Assembly (NCBI GenBank): GCA_964472395.1
Contig: CAYYMM010000078.1
Location: 1 to 22,486 of the forward strand
Length of the DNA: 22,486 nucleotides
Source: CALFER01 sp964472395
Lineage (GTDB): Bacteria; CSSED10-310; CALFER01
Direction of reading: 5' to 3'
Part shown: piece after piece, positions 1 through 7,214 of the stretch
How the letters are laid out: each line of letters starts with the position of its first letter
Numbering within the stretch: the first letter of the stretch is position 1
The notes under the pieces: model-generated
Database searches by the model: none
Told to the model about the DNA's origin: nothing
The model's input: the letters and a program-made list of their open reading frames with translations, nothing else
Program-made: the position numbers and the translations under genes

Positions 1-236
1 TGTTCTTCAGGCCACCCTTCGGGCCGTACCCGAAAGAACTGAAAGAGACATTCCCTATCGGGCCCTCGGAGATCCCCGATTGGGACGATGCCATGGTCCG
101 CCAGGGATGCCGGGGAATCCGTGTCCTTATGGACAGCCATCCCGACAGCAGGATCACGGTCCTCTGCGGCCGGCGCTGGGTGCCGGTGGTCCGTGAAATA
201 CTGGGCGATATCCGGGTGATTCATGATGCGGATTAG
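1..236 (+). CDS. C-terminal part of a probable tRNA-guanine transglycosylase-like / ArcS-type (DUF5591) protein, 5' truncated
   Basis: An open frame runs from the left edge (first full codon at base 3) to a TAG at 234-236 and encodes the last 77 residues of a protein. The stretch RPPFGPYPKELKETFPIG resembles the conserved R-x-PFG-x-x-P-x-EL-x-x-x-YP motif that I associate with the DUF5591 domain of archaeosine synthase ArcS and related tRNA-ribosyltransferase-like proteins. The rest (DSHPDSRITVLCG near residues 44-56) is compatible with a small C-terminal alpha/beta domain. The catalytic TGT-like part would lie outside the window, so the reaction cannot be confirmed. Its 3' end overlaps the convergent membrane protein gene by 83 bases. 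The family assignment rests on one motif and on memory; the coding frame itself is more certain than the name. Confidence 0.5.
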   Translation, partial: FFRPPFGPYPKELKETFPIGPSEIPDWDDAMVRQGCRGIRVLMDSHPDSRITVLCGRRWVPVVREILGDIRVIHDAD

Positions 237-2118
237 TTTCCGGAAACGTGACGGCCTTGCCCGGACCGGCATCCTTGAACCGGAAAATATACTCGACTTC
301 CTGCCGCCTCGGCTGATACACCGCATCCGGCACCAGGAAGATCCGCGCATGCATCCGGTCTCCGACGACCGTTCTCCTCTGTGCAAAATTCGGGATCGGC
401 GAAAACGGTGCATCGCGGATGTCCGTTTTCAACCCTCGCTGAACGATCGCATCCTCCGGCAGAGTGTCACGCATCCAGAGATACGCATCCCACTCCTCCT
501 GCGGAATGTAGGAGGTGCTGTTGCGATTCGCGATGTCCCGAAAATTCAGAATTTCGAACACGAGTGTCGGCATGCAGAATATTCCGCAGATGACGAACAC
601 GGCGATAAAGATGTAGCGCAGGAGGCGGGATTTCAGCCATGAGGGAATCATGCCCGTGAGCAGTGCGCCGGACAGTGCCGTCGAATACCCAACCTTGACT
701 GCGACATCACTGGGCCATTCCGGAACGATCACCCCGATCAGAATAGCGGTCGAGATGACAAAGAGCAGCCAGATCGGCGCCGGGGCCTTTTTCCAGAACG
801 GGATTCCGACCACCGCCAGCATAGCCGTACCGAAGTTCAGCGCGATAAACAGAAGCGGGGACGTCCGGAACGCCGGCACCAGCGTCGCGGTCAGCGGGTT
901 GCCTCCACCGGTCATATCGAAATAGAGGCCATATACTACGATCGCCACAGCCGGAGGCACTCCGATGGCGCATGCCCGGAGCGCCCGCTCCCGCAGTGTA
1001 CTGCCTCCGGCCTGATTGGTCAGGACGGTCGAAAGCCCCATCCAAAAAACCAGAAAAGACCCGACAAAGCCTGAATGCCCAATCGTCAGAGCGGCAAGGA
1101 TGCCCAGTCCGATCGAAGATCTCCGGGAGCCTCCTCCGGGGATGCACCACAGGCGCAAAGCGAGCAGCACCAGAATCGTCGGGAGAATATGCTGCATGTT
1201 GTACAACAGCAGCCGATACACTCCGTCGATTTCGGGATGTCCCAGAATCCACCGGGAATACCCGTCGATGTTGTAATCGGTGAACCTAAACCACGGCTTG
1301 CCCTTTTTCAACACATCGAGCAACACCGCGAACCCTTCAGACGAATACAGAAAAAACGGCAGGACTCCGGCCATGAACGCACCGGTTTTTCCGGGTGCAA
1401 GACGCCGGCAGAGACCGAACCAGAACCACAGAAATAGTCCGGCAAACAGCATGTTCATGGTGATCAGAACCGGTTCGCAGGTGTCCGGTCCGAGTTGCCG
1501 CATGATCATGGCCGGAATCAGGTAATACATCCAGTAGTAATGAAGCGTTTCACCCTTGAAATATGGATTTTCAGGCGGAATGTCCGCGTTCGTCAGACTG
1601 GTCGTGATCCCGGTATGCTTCAGAAAATCACCGGAAAAAAAATCCCGATAGGCTATGCCCATCTCCGTCGATTCCCCGACCCGGCTGTACGGAATGGCCA
1701 GCAGAATCAGTATCAGCACCGCCAGAACCAGATGGGACCAGCGGACAGTGGCGCTAGGCGCGCTCTGATCGGATACAGGGAAAGCGACACGCCGAAAAAT
1801 GAATCGAAGGGTGAGGGGCACCGCAACGATTGCGATGAGCAGGAAAACCAGGTCCGGGCCGTCGATCGCTCGAATCGCAACGCCGAATGCCGTCGAGATC
1901 AGATAGCCCGTCACAATCCCTGCCGTGACACGCTCGACAGGATCCGAACGTAGTCCCGGAAAGCATCGCATCACGAACAGGTCACCCGGAAGCAGCATCA
2001 GCGCAAAAACGAGCCATGTGACGAGAACGGGTACTGGCGGCAGAAAACAGAGCGATACGAACATTGGGATGATCAGCATCAATCCGGCGTCCCGATTTAA
2101 TTTCAACAGGTTCATCAT
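154..2118 (-). CDS. Polytopic membrane protein, possibly GT-C-type glycosyltransferase-like
   Basis: The gene encodes about 654 residues with roughly a dozen hydrophobic segments (for example LVLAVLILILLAIPYSRV and LLRYIFIAVFVICGIFCMP) and few recognisable motifs. The segment PENPYFKGETLHYYWMYYLIP follows an acidic GDFLKHTG loop. This arrangement recalls GT-C or YYY-type multispanning glycosyltransferases, in which acidic loop residues bind a lipid-linked sugar donor, but the assignment is tentative. I chose the ATG at 2118 (or the adjacent one at 2115) because the residues before it in the longer open frame are not membrane-like and lie in the gap after the upstream gene. It is the third gene of a minus-strand unit, 34 bases after the SGNH hydrolase. 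The last 35 or so residues are Pro/Gly/His-rich and lie over the end of the convergent left-edge gene, so they may be real readthrough or the result of a frameshift. Confidence 0.7.
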   Translation of the reverse strand: MMNLLKLNRDAGLMLIIPMFVSLCFLPPVPVLVTWLVFALMLLPGDLFVMRCFPGLRSDPVERVTAGIVTGYLISTAFGVAIRAIDGPDLVFLLIAIVAVPLTLRFIFRRVAFPVSDQSAPSATVRWSHLVLAVLILILLAIPYSRVGESTEMGIAYRDFFSGDFLKHTGITTSLTNADIPPENPYFKGETLHYYWMYYLIPAMIMRQLGPDTCEPVLITMNMLFAGLFLWFWFGLCRRLAPGKTGAFMAGVLPFFLYSSEGFAVLLDVLKKGKPWFRFTDYNIDGYSRWILGHPEIDGVYRLLLYNMQHILPTILVLLALRLWCIPGGGSRRSSIGLGILAALTIGHSGFVGSFLVFWMGLSTVLTNQAGGSTLRERALRACAIGVPPAVAIVVYGLYFDMTGGGNPLTATLVPAFRTSPLLFIALNFGTAMLAVVGIPFWKKAPAPIWLLFVISTAILIGVIVPEWPSDVAVKVGYSTALSGALLTGMIPSWLKSRLLRYIFIAVFVICGIFCMPTLVFEILNFRDIANRNSTSYIPQEEWDAYLWMRDTLPEDAIVQRGLKTDIRDAPFSPIPNFAQRRTVVGDRMHARIFLVPDAVYQPRRQEVEYIFRFKDAGPGKAVTFPETNPHHESPGYRPVFHGPPAPSAGRRGP

Positions 2119-2152
2119 CCCGAGTGAATCGCACGAGCGGGTCAGGGGCGGA

Positions 2153-3931
2153 TCAGGAATCGAGCATGTCGTCGATCGCATCGATGTAACAATTGATCAT
2201 GATCTGGTAACCTGTCTCGTTCGGATGCACCCAGTCAATGTAATCCGGATCGCCATAGAAGCAGTACAGGGCCGGCATGTTGGGATATGCGAAGAAGTAT
2301 TCTTCCTGATCGGCGAGAAACGCGCCGTTGGCCCCGACGACATTCCGGATCGCCTGACTCCATTCAGAGGCGACTTCCTGTCGATCCGCGAAATGGCTGA
2401 TGGGGTTGATCGGAAGCACGGTCGATACGATTGGAGTGGTGTTGTATTCCTGGCAGATATCGATCATTTGCTGGATATGATCATCGACCCGGCAGTCGTA
2501 GGGAGGAACGCAATTACCTGGATCCACCGTGTCGTTGTCGCCGAACAGAATCAGCGCGAATTCCGGACACGTTTCCCGGATGACATCTTCCATGTTCAGC
2601 GCACCATAGCGGGATTTTTCCCCCCCTTTCCCTTTGTTCACAATGACGGCATCCGCAAATCGATCGCGAAGGTCTGGCAGAATCATGTCGCAATATCCAT
2701 TGTAGACGCATTCGCCTTCGGTAATCGAGTCGCCCCATGCCAGAAACCGGTGTCGGCCGATCTTCGTGAACCGTCGGGGCGCGCACCACGGTCCCGGAAT
2801 CCCGTCACCGGTCACGGCTGCCACACGCCAGTAAAAGGTTCCATACACCGTCCACCAAACCTCGGGCTCCACCATCGTGGACAGAAGCAAAGAAGGATTC
2901 TCACACGGAATCGGATCGAACGGATCCACGAAATCATTCGTCATGGAAAGCTGAAGCTGCCAGGATCCTGCGTCATCGTCATCGATCCATGTGAAGTCGA
3001 TCGGATCGGATTGTGAGGCGAAATTGGCTTCTTCCGCCGGGAATGTCACATCAGGTGGATCGAGCGTGGTCTTCGAGAACCAGACCGGATCAGACCAGGG
3101 GCCATGCACATCGGCCGAATCGACACCAGCAATCCGCCAGTACAGCATCCCTACATACGCATCCCATGCGCTCGATTCCGTAATGCTCAGATCCAGATAA
3201 TTCGTATACAGAATCACGCGGGGAAGCGGCTCGGAAAAGTCTTCGTCCAGCGCAAATTCCATCTCGTAATGCTCGATCCCCTCGATCACGCTCCACTCGA
3301 AATCCGGCAACCGATCCCCCGTTGTGTAACGGGTACCGTCAAACGGACTGAAGATCTCGGCTGCTTCGAAAACGGACTTGTAGACCACGCGCGGCACAGA
3401 CCACTCACCCGATTCCACCGGTCCAACCGCCCGAGCTCGCCAGTAGATCGACAACGAGGTCGTTTCCCATAAACCCGGATCGATATCGAGATCACCAAGA
3501 TCAAATTCACTGGTAATCGCTTCGATCGGTCCACTGGTCATCTCGAAATCCGGATCGGCCGCGAGTTCGATTTCGTATCCAGCCGCGCCGGGAACATCCG
3601 TCCAGTCGAACTCAAAAGGATTCGTTCCTTCGCCGAATCGGGCATCATCGAGCGGCTCGAGCAAATCCGGTGCCGGTAGATCGGGAAGCGGGGTTGAGGT
3701 GGCCGTTGGAGGCGTGCCGGACGGTGATGCGGCCGGAGTTCCGGTCACGGCAGTCTGAGAGGGAGCTGCGGTCCATGTCGGAGCAGATGGAGATGGTGTT
3801 GAGGTAGGGGCGGATGGTGTCGGGGTCGGGGAGGAGATCGTAGAGGTCGGTGACGGCGTTGCGCCGGAGGGGGAGACCATTGCAGCGGGCAAGAGAAGTA
3901 ATAAAAGCAACATGATATATTTCGCGAACAT
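2153..3931 (-). CDS. Secreted modular SGNH/GDSL hydrolase with three FN3-like modules
   Basis: The protein has about 592 residues. The order is a signal peptide (residues 1-22, MFAKYIMLLLLLLLPAAM), a Ser/Thr/Pro-rich linker (about 23-86), three repeated FN3-like modules (about 86-187, 188-288 and 292-390), then an SGNH hydrolase domain. The catalytic blocks are visible: GDSITEG with nucleophile Ser402, VNKGKGG (block II), FGDND (block III), and DWVHPN with Asp566 and His569. The family hydrolyses ester bonds in lipids or acylated carbohydrates, and deacetylation of an envelope or environmental polysaccharide is the likeliest job. The start at 3931 is preferred over an upstream ATG at 3961 because an AGGA motif stands 7 bases before it and the signal peptide begins there. 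It lies 22 bases after the phosphatase gene and is probably co-transcribed with it. Substrate is unknown. Confidence 0.88.
   Translation of the reverse strand: MFAKYIMLLLLLLLPAAMVSPSGATPSPTSTISSPTPTPSAPTSTPSPSAPTWTAAPSQTAVTGTPAASPSGTPPTATSTPLPDLPAPDLLEPLDDARFGEGTNPFEFDWTDVPGAAGYEIELAADPDFEMTSGPIEAITSEFDLGDLDIDPGLWETTSLSIYWRARAVGPVESGEWSVPRVVYKSVFEAAEIFSPFDGTRYTTGDRLPDFEWSVIEGIEHYEMEFALDEDFSEPLPRVILYTNYLDLSITESSAWDAYVGMLYWRIAGVDSADVHGPWSDPVWFSKTTLDPPDVTFPAEEANFASQSDPIDFTWIDDDDAGSWQLQLSMTNDFVDPFDPIPCENPSLLLSTMVEPEVWWTVYGTFYWRVAAVTGDGIPGPWCAPRRFTKIGRHRFLAWGDSITEGECVYNGYCDMILPDLRDRFADAVIVNKGKGGEKSRYGALNMEDVIRETCPEFALILFGDNDTVDPGNCVPPYDCRVDDHIQQMIDICQEYNTTPIVSTVLPINPISHFADRQEVASEWSQAIRNVVGANGAFLADQEEYFFAYPNMPALYCFYGDPDYIDWVHPNETGYQIMINCYIDAIDDMLDS
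2762..3676 (-). repeat. Three tandem FN3-like protein modules within the SGNH hydrolase gene
   Basis: Each module opens with a phrase of the type 'P-(L/F)-(D/E)-(D/G)' (LLEPLDDARF, IFSPFDGTRY, VTFPAEEANF), continues with F-x-W (FEFDW, PDFEW, IDFTW) and a Y/W-E-(I/M)-E strand. It ends with YWR(A/V/I)A followed by a G-x-W-(S/C)-x-P strand (GEWSVP, GPWSDP, GPWCAP). The modules are diverged at DNA level, so this is old internal duplication. Such modules usually act as spacers or carbohydrate/surface-binding units that hold a catalytic domain away from the cell. Confidence 0.75.
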
Positions 3932-3953
3932 CACAGAGTCCTTTCGAAAAAAA

Positions 3954-4463
3954 TCAAACACGTGACCTGACTTTCCGGCGGGCCATGGTCCATATCCTTT
4001 TTTCCATACGGTCGAGTTCTGAATCGATCAGGTCGAGCGTCTTTTTATACACGCTGATATCCAAGCCATAGGGATCCGGAATTTCGCCCGCCATCCCGCC
4101 TCCGAATTCTTTAATTGTAAACGTGCAGGGGCGGAGATGCGGGTAGCGGTGGACAATAAAATCCACATGGTCGGGTTCCATGCACAGGATGAGATCGGCT
4201 TCCTCGAGATCCGCTTCGGAGGCTGATCGGGAACGATGGGAGGCCAGGGAGTAGCCCTTGAGGCGTGCGGCGACCTCCGCTTCGACCGTCGCGGCAAGCC
4301 CCGACAATGTGCGAAGGCCGGCGGATTCGACGACGACCCGGTTCTTCAGGTCTTTCGGCACCCTGAACCGAAGCGAGGCTTCGGCCATCGGACTCCGGCA
4401 GACGTTCCCGGTGCAGATGAACAGAATTTTGAACTGTGTGGCGGATGGCGTGTTGCGTGTCAT
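3954..4463 (-). CDS. Low-molecular-weight protein tyrosine phosphatase (arsenate reductase-like fold)
   Basis: The 169-residue protein has the complete family signature: the P-loop C-x5-R at Cys17-Arg23 in FICTGNVCRSPMAEA, where Cys17 forms the phosphocysteine intermediate, and the DPYG loop near residues 130-133, where Asp130 is the general acid. Length matches the family (about 150-170 residues). In bacteria these cytoplasmic enzymes (Wzb, Ptp, YwlE types) dephosphorylate tyrosine or arginine kinases and often control exopolysaccharide synthesis. The gene heads a minus-strand unit with a secreted SGNH hydrolase and a polytopic membrane protein, which fits an envelope-glycan role, but no partner tyrosine kinase is in the window. 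No clear Shine-Dalgarno sequence is seen before the ATG at 4463. Confidence 0.93.
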   Translation of the reverse strand: MTRNTPSATQFKILFICTGNVCRSPMAEASLRFRVPKDLKNRVVVESAGLRTLSGLAATVEAEVAARLKGYSLASHRSRSASEADLEEADLILCMEPDHVDFIVHRYPHLRPCTFTIKEFGGGMAGEIPDPYGLDISVYKKTLDLIDSELDRMEKRIWTMARRKVRSRV

Positions 4464-4545
4464 CGGCGGTCATTCTACATCACGTTTCTTTCTTTTGACA
4501 ACCCTCCGATTGACATCCGCTTTCGCATCGTTCTAGAGTCGACGC
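4464..4545. promoter_or_regulatory. Divergent intergenic region with a weak plus-strand promoter candidate
   Basis: This 82-base gap separates the phosphatase gene (minus) from the downstream plus-strand gene. Two TTGACA hexamers occur at 4495-4500 and 4510-4515. The second is followed 16 bases later by TCTAGA (4532-4537), a poor -10 element. If used, transcription would begin within a few bases of the ATG at 4546, giving an almost leaderless message, which agrees with the lack of a convincing Shine-Dalgarno sequence there. No good promoter was recognised on the minus strand. Confidence 0.25.
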
Positions 4546-5823
4546 ATGGGGCGTTTCAAGCTGCACAAACCCGGAAAATCATTGAAGATCGATCGAGACC
4601 ACCTGCTTGCGGAGCTGGCAAATCCCCGTAAACTCGCGGTCATCATGCACCGCTTCGAGGATCTCATCCGCGGCTCGCACCATTTCGACTCGATCCGGTT
4701 CGATCCCGAGGTGTTGCTCGAACGCCTGGACGAAATCACGATGGAGCACGCGGATACCTTGAATGCGATCGCCGATCCGGGGGATCAGCGACGCGAGATT
4801 CTCAAACACCTCCTCCCGGGCTTTCTCTCCCGAGGCTATCTCGACCAGCTCGATTCCGCGCTGCTTCGATTCGTTTCGAAAAATCTCGATTCGAACGATC
4901 TGAAAGCCATCAGCGCGGCGTCCCTGTTTCTTGAACTGCACCGGCGCAATCCCGCCTCGATTCCGGAAAATCCGCTCTGGGATGTCCTGTTCGCCGTGTC
5001 CTACGATGCGGCTGTTGCACGACAGGAGCATGTCGTCGGGCCTGCGACAACGCGCGGCGAAAGGATCGGAATTCCGGCATCGCTCGATTCGGAGACCGAT
5101 CGTGAGTTGTCCGACGACACGCGCGAGCTGATGGCTTCGGCCGTGGGCTTCATCGACGATGGCTCGGTGGATCTCGGGTTTTCTCTCGAAACCGTCCTTC
5201 AGGGACTTCGATTGTATCAGAAGCTTGCCGGATCGGAGTCTCCGGACCGGATCGTTCGGATGCTCCGGGAAGTGTTTCCGAAGGAAATCAAGATCCGGGA
5301 ACTCGATGATCTTGAGTGGGGCCTGGATGTTCTCGCACAGAACCCCGCTGTTGCTGATCGGGCCGTATTCGAGACCGTCCGGCGGGCGATTTCGATTCCT
5401 CCGATCGAACATAATCCGGCCGTTTTCGGGATTTATTACCGTTCTATTGCTCAGTTTTTCCGATTTATCAAGGCCGACGAACGCGAGTGGGCGACGCGTA
5501 TTTTGACTCGTCCCGATGATCCGATTCCGGTGCTGGAATACGGACGCTGGCTTCTGAATCAGGAGTCTCCACGACGTGCCCTAAAGGCGTTCGAAGCTGC
5601 GCTGTTGATTGATCCGGAATCCGCATGGGGGGAATTCGGAGCCGGGATCGCGCTGTGGCGGGATGAGTCGTTCAACGAGGCGCGCTGGCGCTTCGGCAGA
5701 GCCGCACGAAAATCGACTCCCGCATGCGCGATCCATAACGCGTGTATCAGAATGTCGACAGCCGATGATCGTACGGCTCTGATTATGGAAGCCCGTGATC
5801 TGCTGTTCAAACCCATTCAATAA
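4546..5823 (+). CDS. Hypothetical protein with C-terminal TPR-like repeats
   Basis: I do not recognise the family. The 425-residue product has no signal peptide or membrane segment and is predicted to be soluble, cytoplasmic and largely alpha-helical. The first 320 residues contain many charged helices (such as LLERLDEITMEHADTLNAIAD). From about residue 326 two TPR-like helical hairpins are visible: LEYGRWLLNQESPRRALKAF followed by ALLIDPESAWGEFGAGIALW. The ALLIDP phrase between them is typical of tetratricopeptide repeats. TPRs usually mediate protein binding, so an adaptor role is possible but unproved. The start at 4546 has no good ribosome-binding site. The gene is flanked by a divergent phosphatase unit and by the FAD/FeS subunit pair, which appears to have its own promoter. 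Confidence 0.75.
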   Translation: MGRFKLHKPGKSLKIDRDHLLAELANPRKLAVIMHRFEDLIRGSHHFDSIRFDPEVLLERLDEITMEHADTLNAIADPGDQRREILKHLLPGFLSRGYLDQLDSALLRFVSKNLDSNDLKAISAASLFLELHRRNPASIPENPLWDVLFAVSYDAAVARQEHVVGPATTRGERIGIPASLDSETDRELSDDTRELMASAVGFIDDGSVDLGFSLETVLQGLRLYQKLAGSESPDRIVRMLREVFPKEIKIRELDDLEWGLDVLAQNPAVADRAVFETVRRAISIPPIEHNPAVFGIYYRSIAQFFRFIKADEREWATRILTRPDDPIPVLEYGRWLLNQESPRRALKAFEAALLIDPESAWGEFGAGIALWRDESFNEARWRFGRAARKSTPACAIHNACIRMSTADDRTALIMEARDLLFKPIQ

Positions 5824-5828
5824 TCCGC

Positions 5829-5858
5829 TTGACGCACAGACCGTGGATCACGCATGAT
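5829..5858 (+). promoter_or_regulatory. Candidate promoter for the FAD/[2Fe-2S] subunit pair
   Basis: TTGACG at 5829-5834 is followed after 18 bases by CATGAT at 5853-5858, a reasonable sigma70-like pair. It lies in the short gap after the preceding gene and upstream of a GAGGAG ribosome-binding site that precedes the ATG at 5889. Inferred from hexamer match only. Confidence 0.35.
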
Positions 5859-5888
5859 AGTTGCACGGCTTTTTCCGAGGAGTTGAAT

Positions 5889-6755
5889 ATGGCGCAACTG
5901 ATTCCCGGTTTGAAGGAATATGTGAGACCGCAGTCGGTCGACGAAGCACTCGGGTTTCTGTCCCGGGGCGACGTGGAAACGAGACTCTATGCCGGAGCGA
6001 CCAGTCTGGCGTTCAGCCGACCAGCTGTCGAGCGTGTGATCGATCTCACCCGATTGCCTCTCTCGGCCATCGAGATCACGCAGGATTCACTGGAAATCGG
6101 CGCTCTGACGTCCATCCGGGATCTCGAGCGTCATCCCCTCATCCAATCGTTCTGCGGCGGAATTCTCAGACAGGCCTGCGATCGTCTCGCTTCCACTCCC
6201 CTGCGCAATCTGATTACCGCCGGCGGTAATCTCCTGGGCGGGTTCCCCTGGTCGGATCTTCCGGCCGCGTTCCTCACGCTCGATGCGGAACTCCGGGTCG
6301 TTTCCGCGGAAGGCAACTCGGTCCGGCCCATGGCGCCGAAAGGGATCGTCAAGCGCCACGATATGATTCAGACCTCGGAGATCCTGACTGGGATCCGATT
6401 GCCGACGGATCGAGCGGGACGTCGAGGCGCGTTCATCAAGTTAGCCAAAACGACTGTCGATTTCGGAATCGTTGTGGGGGCCGTTTCCTTCGGGATCGAT
6501 TCCGGCGGCAGGATCCTCGATCCGAGGGTCGCCTGCGGCAGTGTCACGGCAGAAGCGATGCGGATTCGACAGGCTGAGGAGTTACTGAGCGGACAGGATC
6601 CTTCGGATGAATTGTTCGAGTTGGCCGGACGGGCGGCTGCGACGGCGATAACACCACGGGCCGATACGCGGGCACCGGAGGATTATCGCCGGGAAATGCT
6701 CGGAGTCACCGTCACCCGCGCGCTTGTCGCTGCTTGGAAAGGAGGCCGGGCATGA
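5889..6755 (+). CDS. FAD-binding subunit of a xanthine dehydrogenase/CO dehydrogenase-family enzyme (CoxM/XdhB-like)
   Basis: The 288-residue protein matches the FAD-binding subunit of molybdenum hydroxylases in length and motifs. AGATS (35-39, in the LYAGATSLAF phrase) corresponds to the family's first FAD-contacting AGGxS loop, and TAGGN (110-114) to the second (T-x-GGN). WSDLPAAFLTLDAEL follows as in CoxM, and the C-terminal CO_deh_flav_C-like domain is present. It would pass electrons from a [2Fe-2S] subunit to FAD and then to NAD+ or another acceptor. The ATG at 5889 was chosen because GAGGAG stands just upstream and the family begins with a similar short strand before F/Y-x-x-P-x-S-V-x-E-A. 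It overlaps the next gene by ATGA. No molybdopterin-binding large subunit occurs beside it, so the substrate is unknown. Confidence 0.9.
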   Translation: MAQLIPGLKEYVRPQSVDEALGFLSRGDVETRLYAGATSLAFSRPAVERVIDLTRLPLSAIEITQDSLEIGALTSIRDLERHPLIQSFCGGILRQACDRLASTPLRNLITAGGNLLGGFPWSDLPAAFLTLDAELRVVSAEGNSVRPMAPKGIVKRHDMIQTSEILTGIRLPTDRAGRRGAFIKLAKTTVDFGIVVGAVSFGIDSGGRILDPRVACGSVTAEAMRIRQAEELLSGQDPSDELFELAGRAAATAITPRADTRAPEDYRREMLGVTVTRALVAAWKGGRA

Positions 6756-7201
6756 ATATCCGGTTCACACTCAATCAAACTACCGTTCAACTCGATGTTC
6801 ATCCCGGTGATCGTCTGATCGATGTGCTCCGTGCGAATGGATTGTGGGGTGTCAAGGAAGGGTGTGGTGACGGGAATTGCGGGGCGTGCGTGGTACTGCT
6901 GGATGGAAAACCAGTTAACTCATGCCTCGTGCTGGCTCCCCGTGTCGATGGCTGCAACGTTGTGACGATCGAGGGAATCGGATCGCCCCAGACGCCGCAT
7001 CCGATCCAGAAAGCGTTCGCGCAGCACGGCGCGGTCCAGTGCGGGTTTTCAACCCCCGGATCCATCCTGTCGACCTATGCACTGCTGGCTGAGAATCCCC
7101 ATCCGTCCGATGATGAAATCAAACGCGCACTCGACGGAAACCTCTGCCGTTGCACGGGGTATGTCAAGAAGATCGAGGCGATTCGATCGCTGATCGATTG
7201 A
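6752..7201 (+). CDS. [2Fe-2S] subunit of a xanthine dehydrogenase/CO dehydrogenase-family enzyme (CoxS-like), one cluster ligand replaced by Ser
   Basis: The 149-residue protein has the two-domain layout of CoxS-type subunits. The plant-ferredoxin-like N-terminal cluster has Cys38, Cys43, Cys46 and Cys58 (KEGCGDGNCGAC ... NSC). The helical C-terminal cluster motif is QCGFSTPG ... LCRCTGY with Cys97, Cys132 and Cys134. The family motif is QCGFCTPG, so the fourth ligand of the C-terminal cluster is Ser100 here (codon TCA at 7049-7051). In the family this cluster is the one nearer the molybdenum cofactor. The ATG at 6752 overlaps the TGA of the FAD subunit gene and is preceded by a GGAGG-type site, indicating translational coupling. 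The gene ends 13 bases from a convergent gene, so no large subunit follows in this operon. Confidence 0.92.
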   Translation: MNIRFTLNQTTVQLDVHPGDRLIDVLRANGLWGVKEGCGDGNCGACVVLLDGKPVNSCLVLAPRVDGCNVVTIEGIGSPQTPHPIQKAFAQHGAVQCGFSTPGSILSTYALLAENPHPSDDEIKRALDGNLCRCTGYVKKIEAIRSLID

Positions 7202-7214
7202 TCCCGGTCACCCC

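Noticed and set aside
1925..3016. A 363-codon plus-strand open frame
   Set aside because: It crosses from the membrane protein gene into the SGNH hydrolase gene on the opposite strand, has no recognisable domain and is explained as a shadow frame.
4495..4500. First TTGACA as the -35 of the TPR-type gene
   Set aside because: With 16-18 bases of spacing no -10-like hexamer follows it; only the second TTGACA at 4510 has even a weak partner.
4579..5412. A 277-codon minus-strand open frame opposite the TPR-type gene
   Set aside because: Its composition is like that of an antisense frame. The plus-strand frame is longer and shows TPR repeats, so it is the better candidate.
5889..7201. Naming the FAD/[2Fe-2S] pair as carbon monoxide dehydrogenase
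   Set aside because: Substrate is set by the missing Mo subunit; nothing in these two subunits separates CO dehydrogenase from xanthine, nicotinate or aldehyde oxidising relatives.
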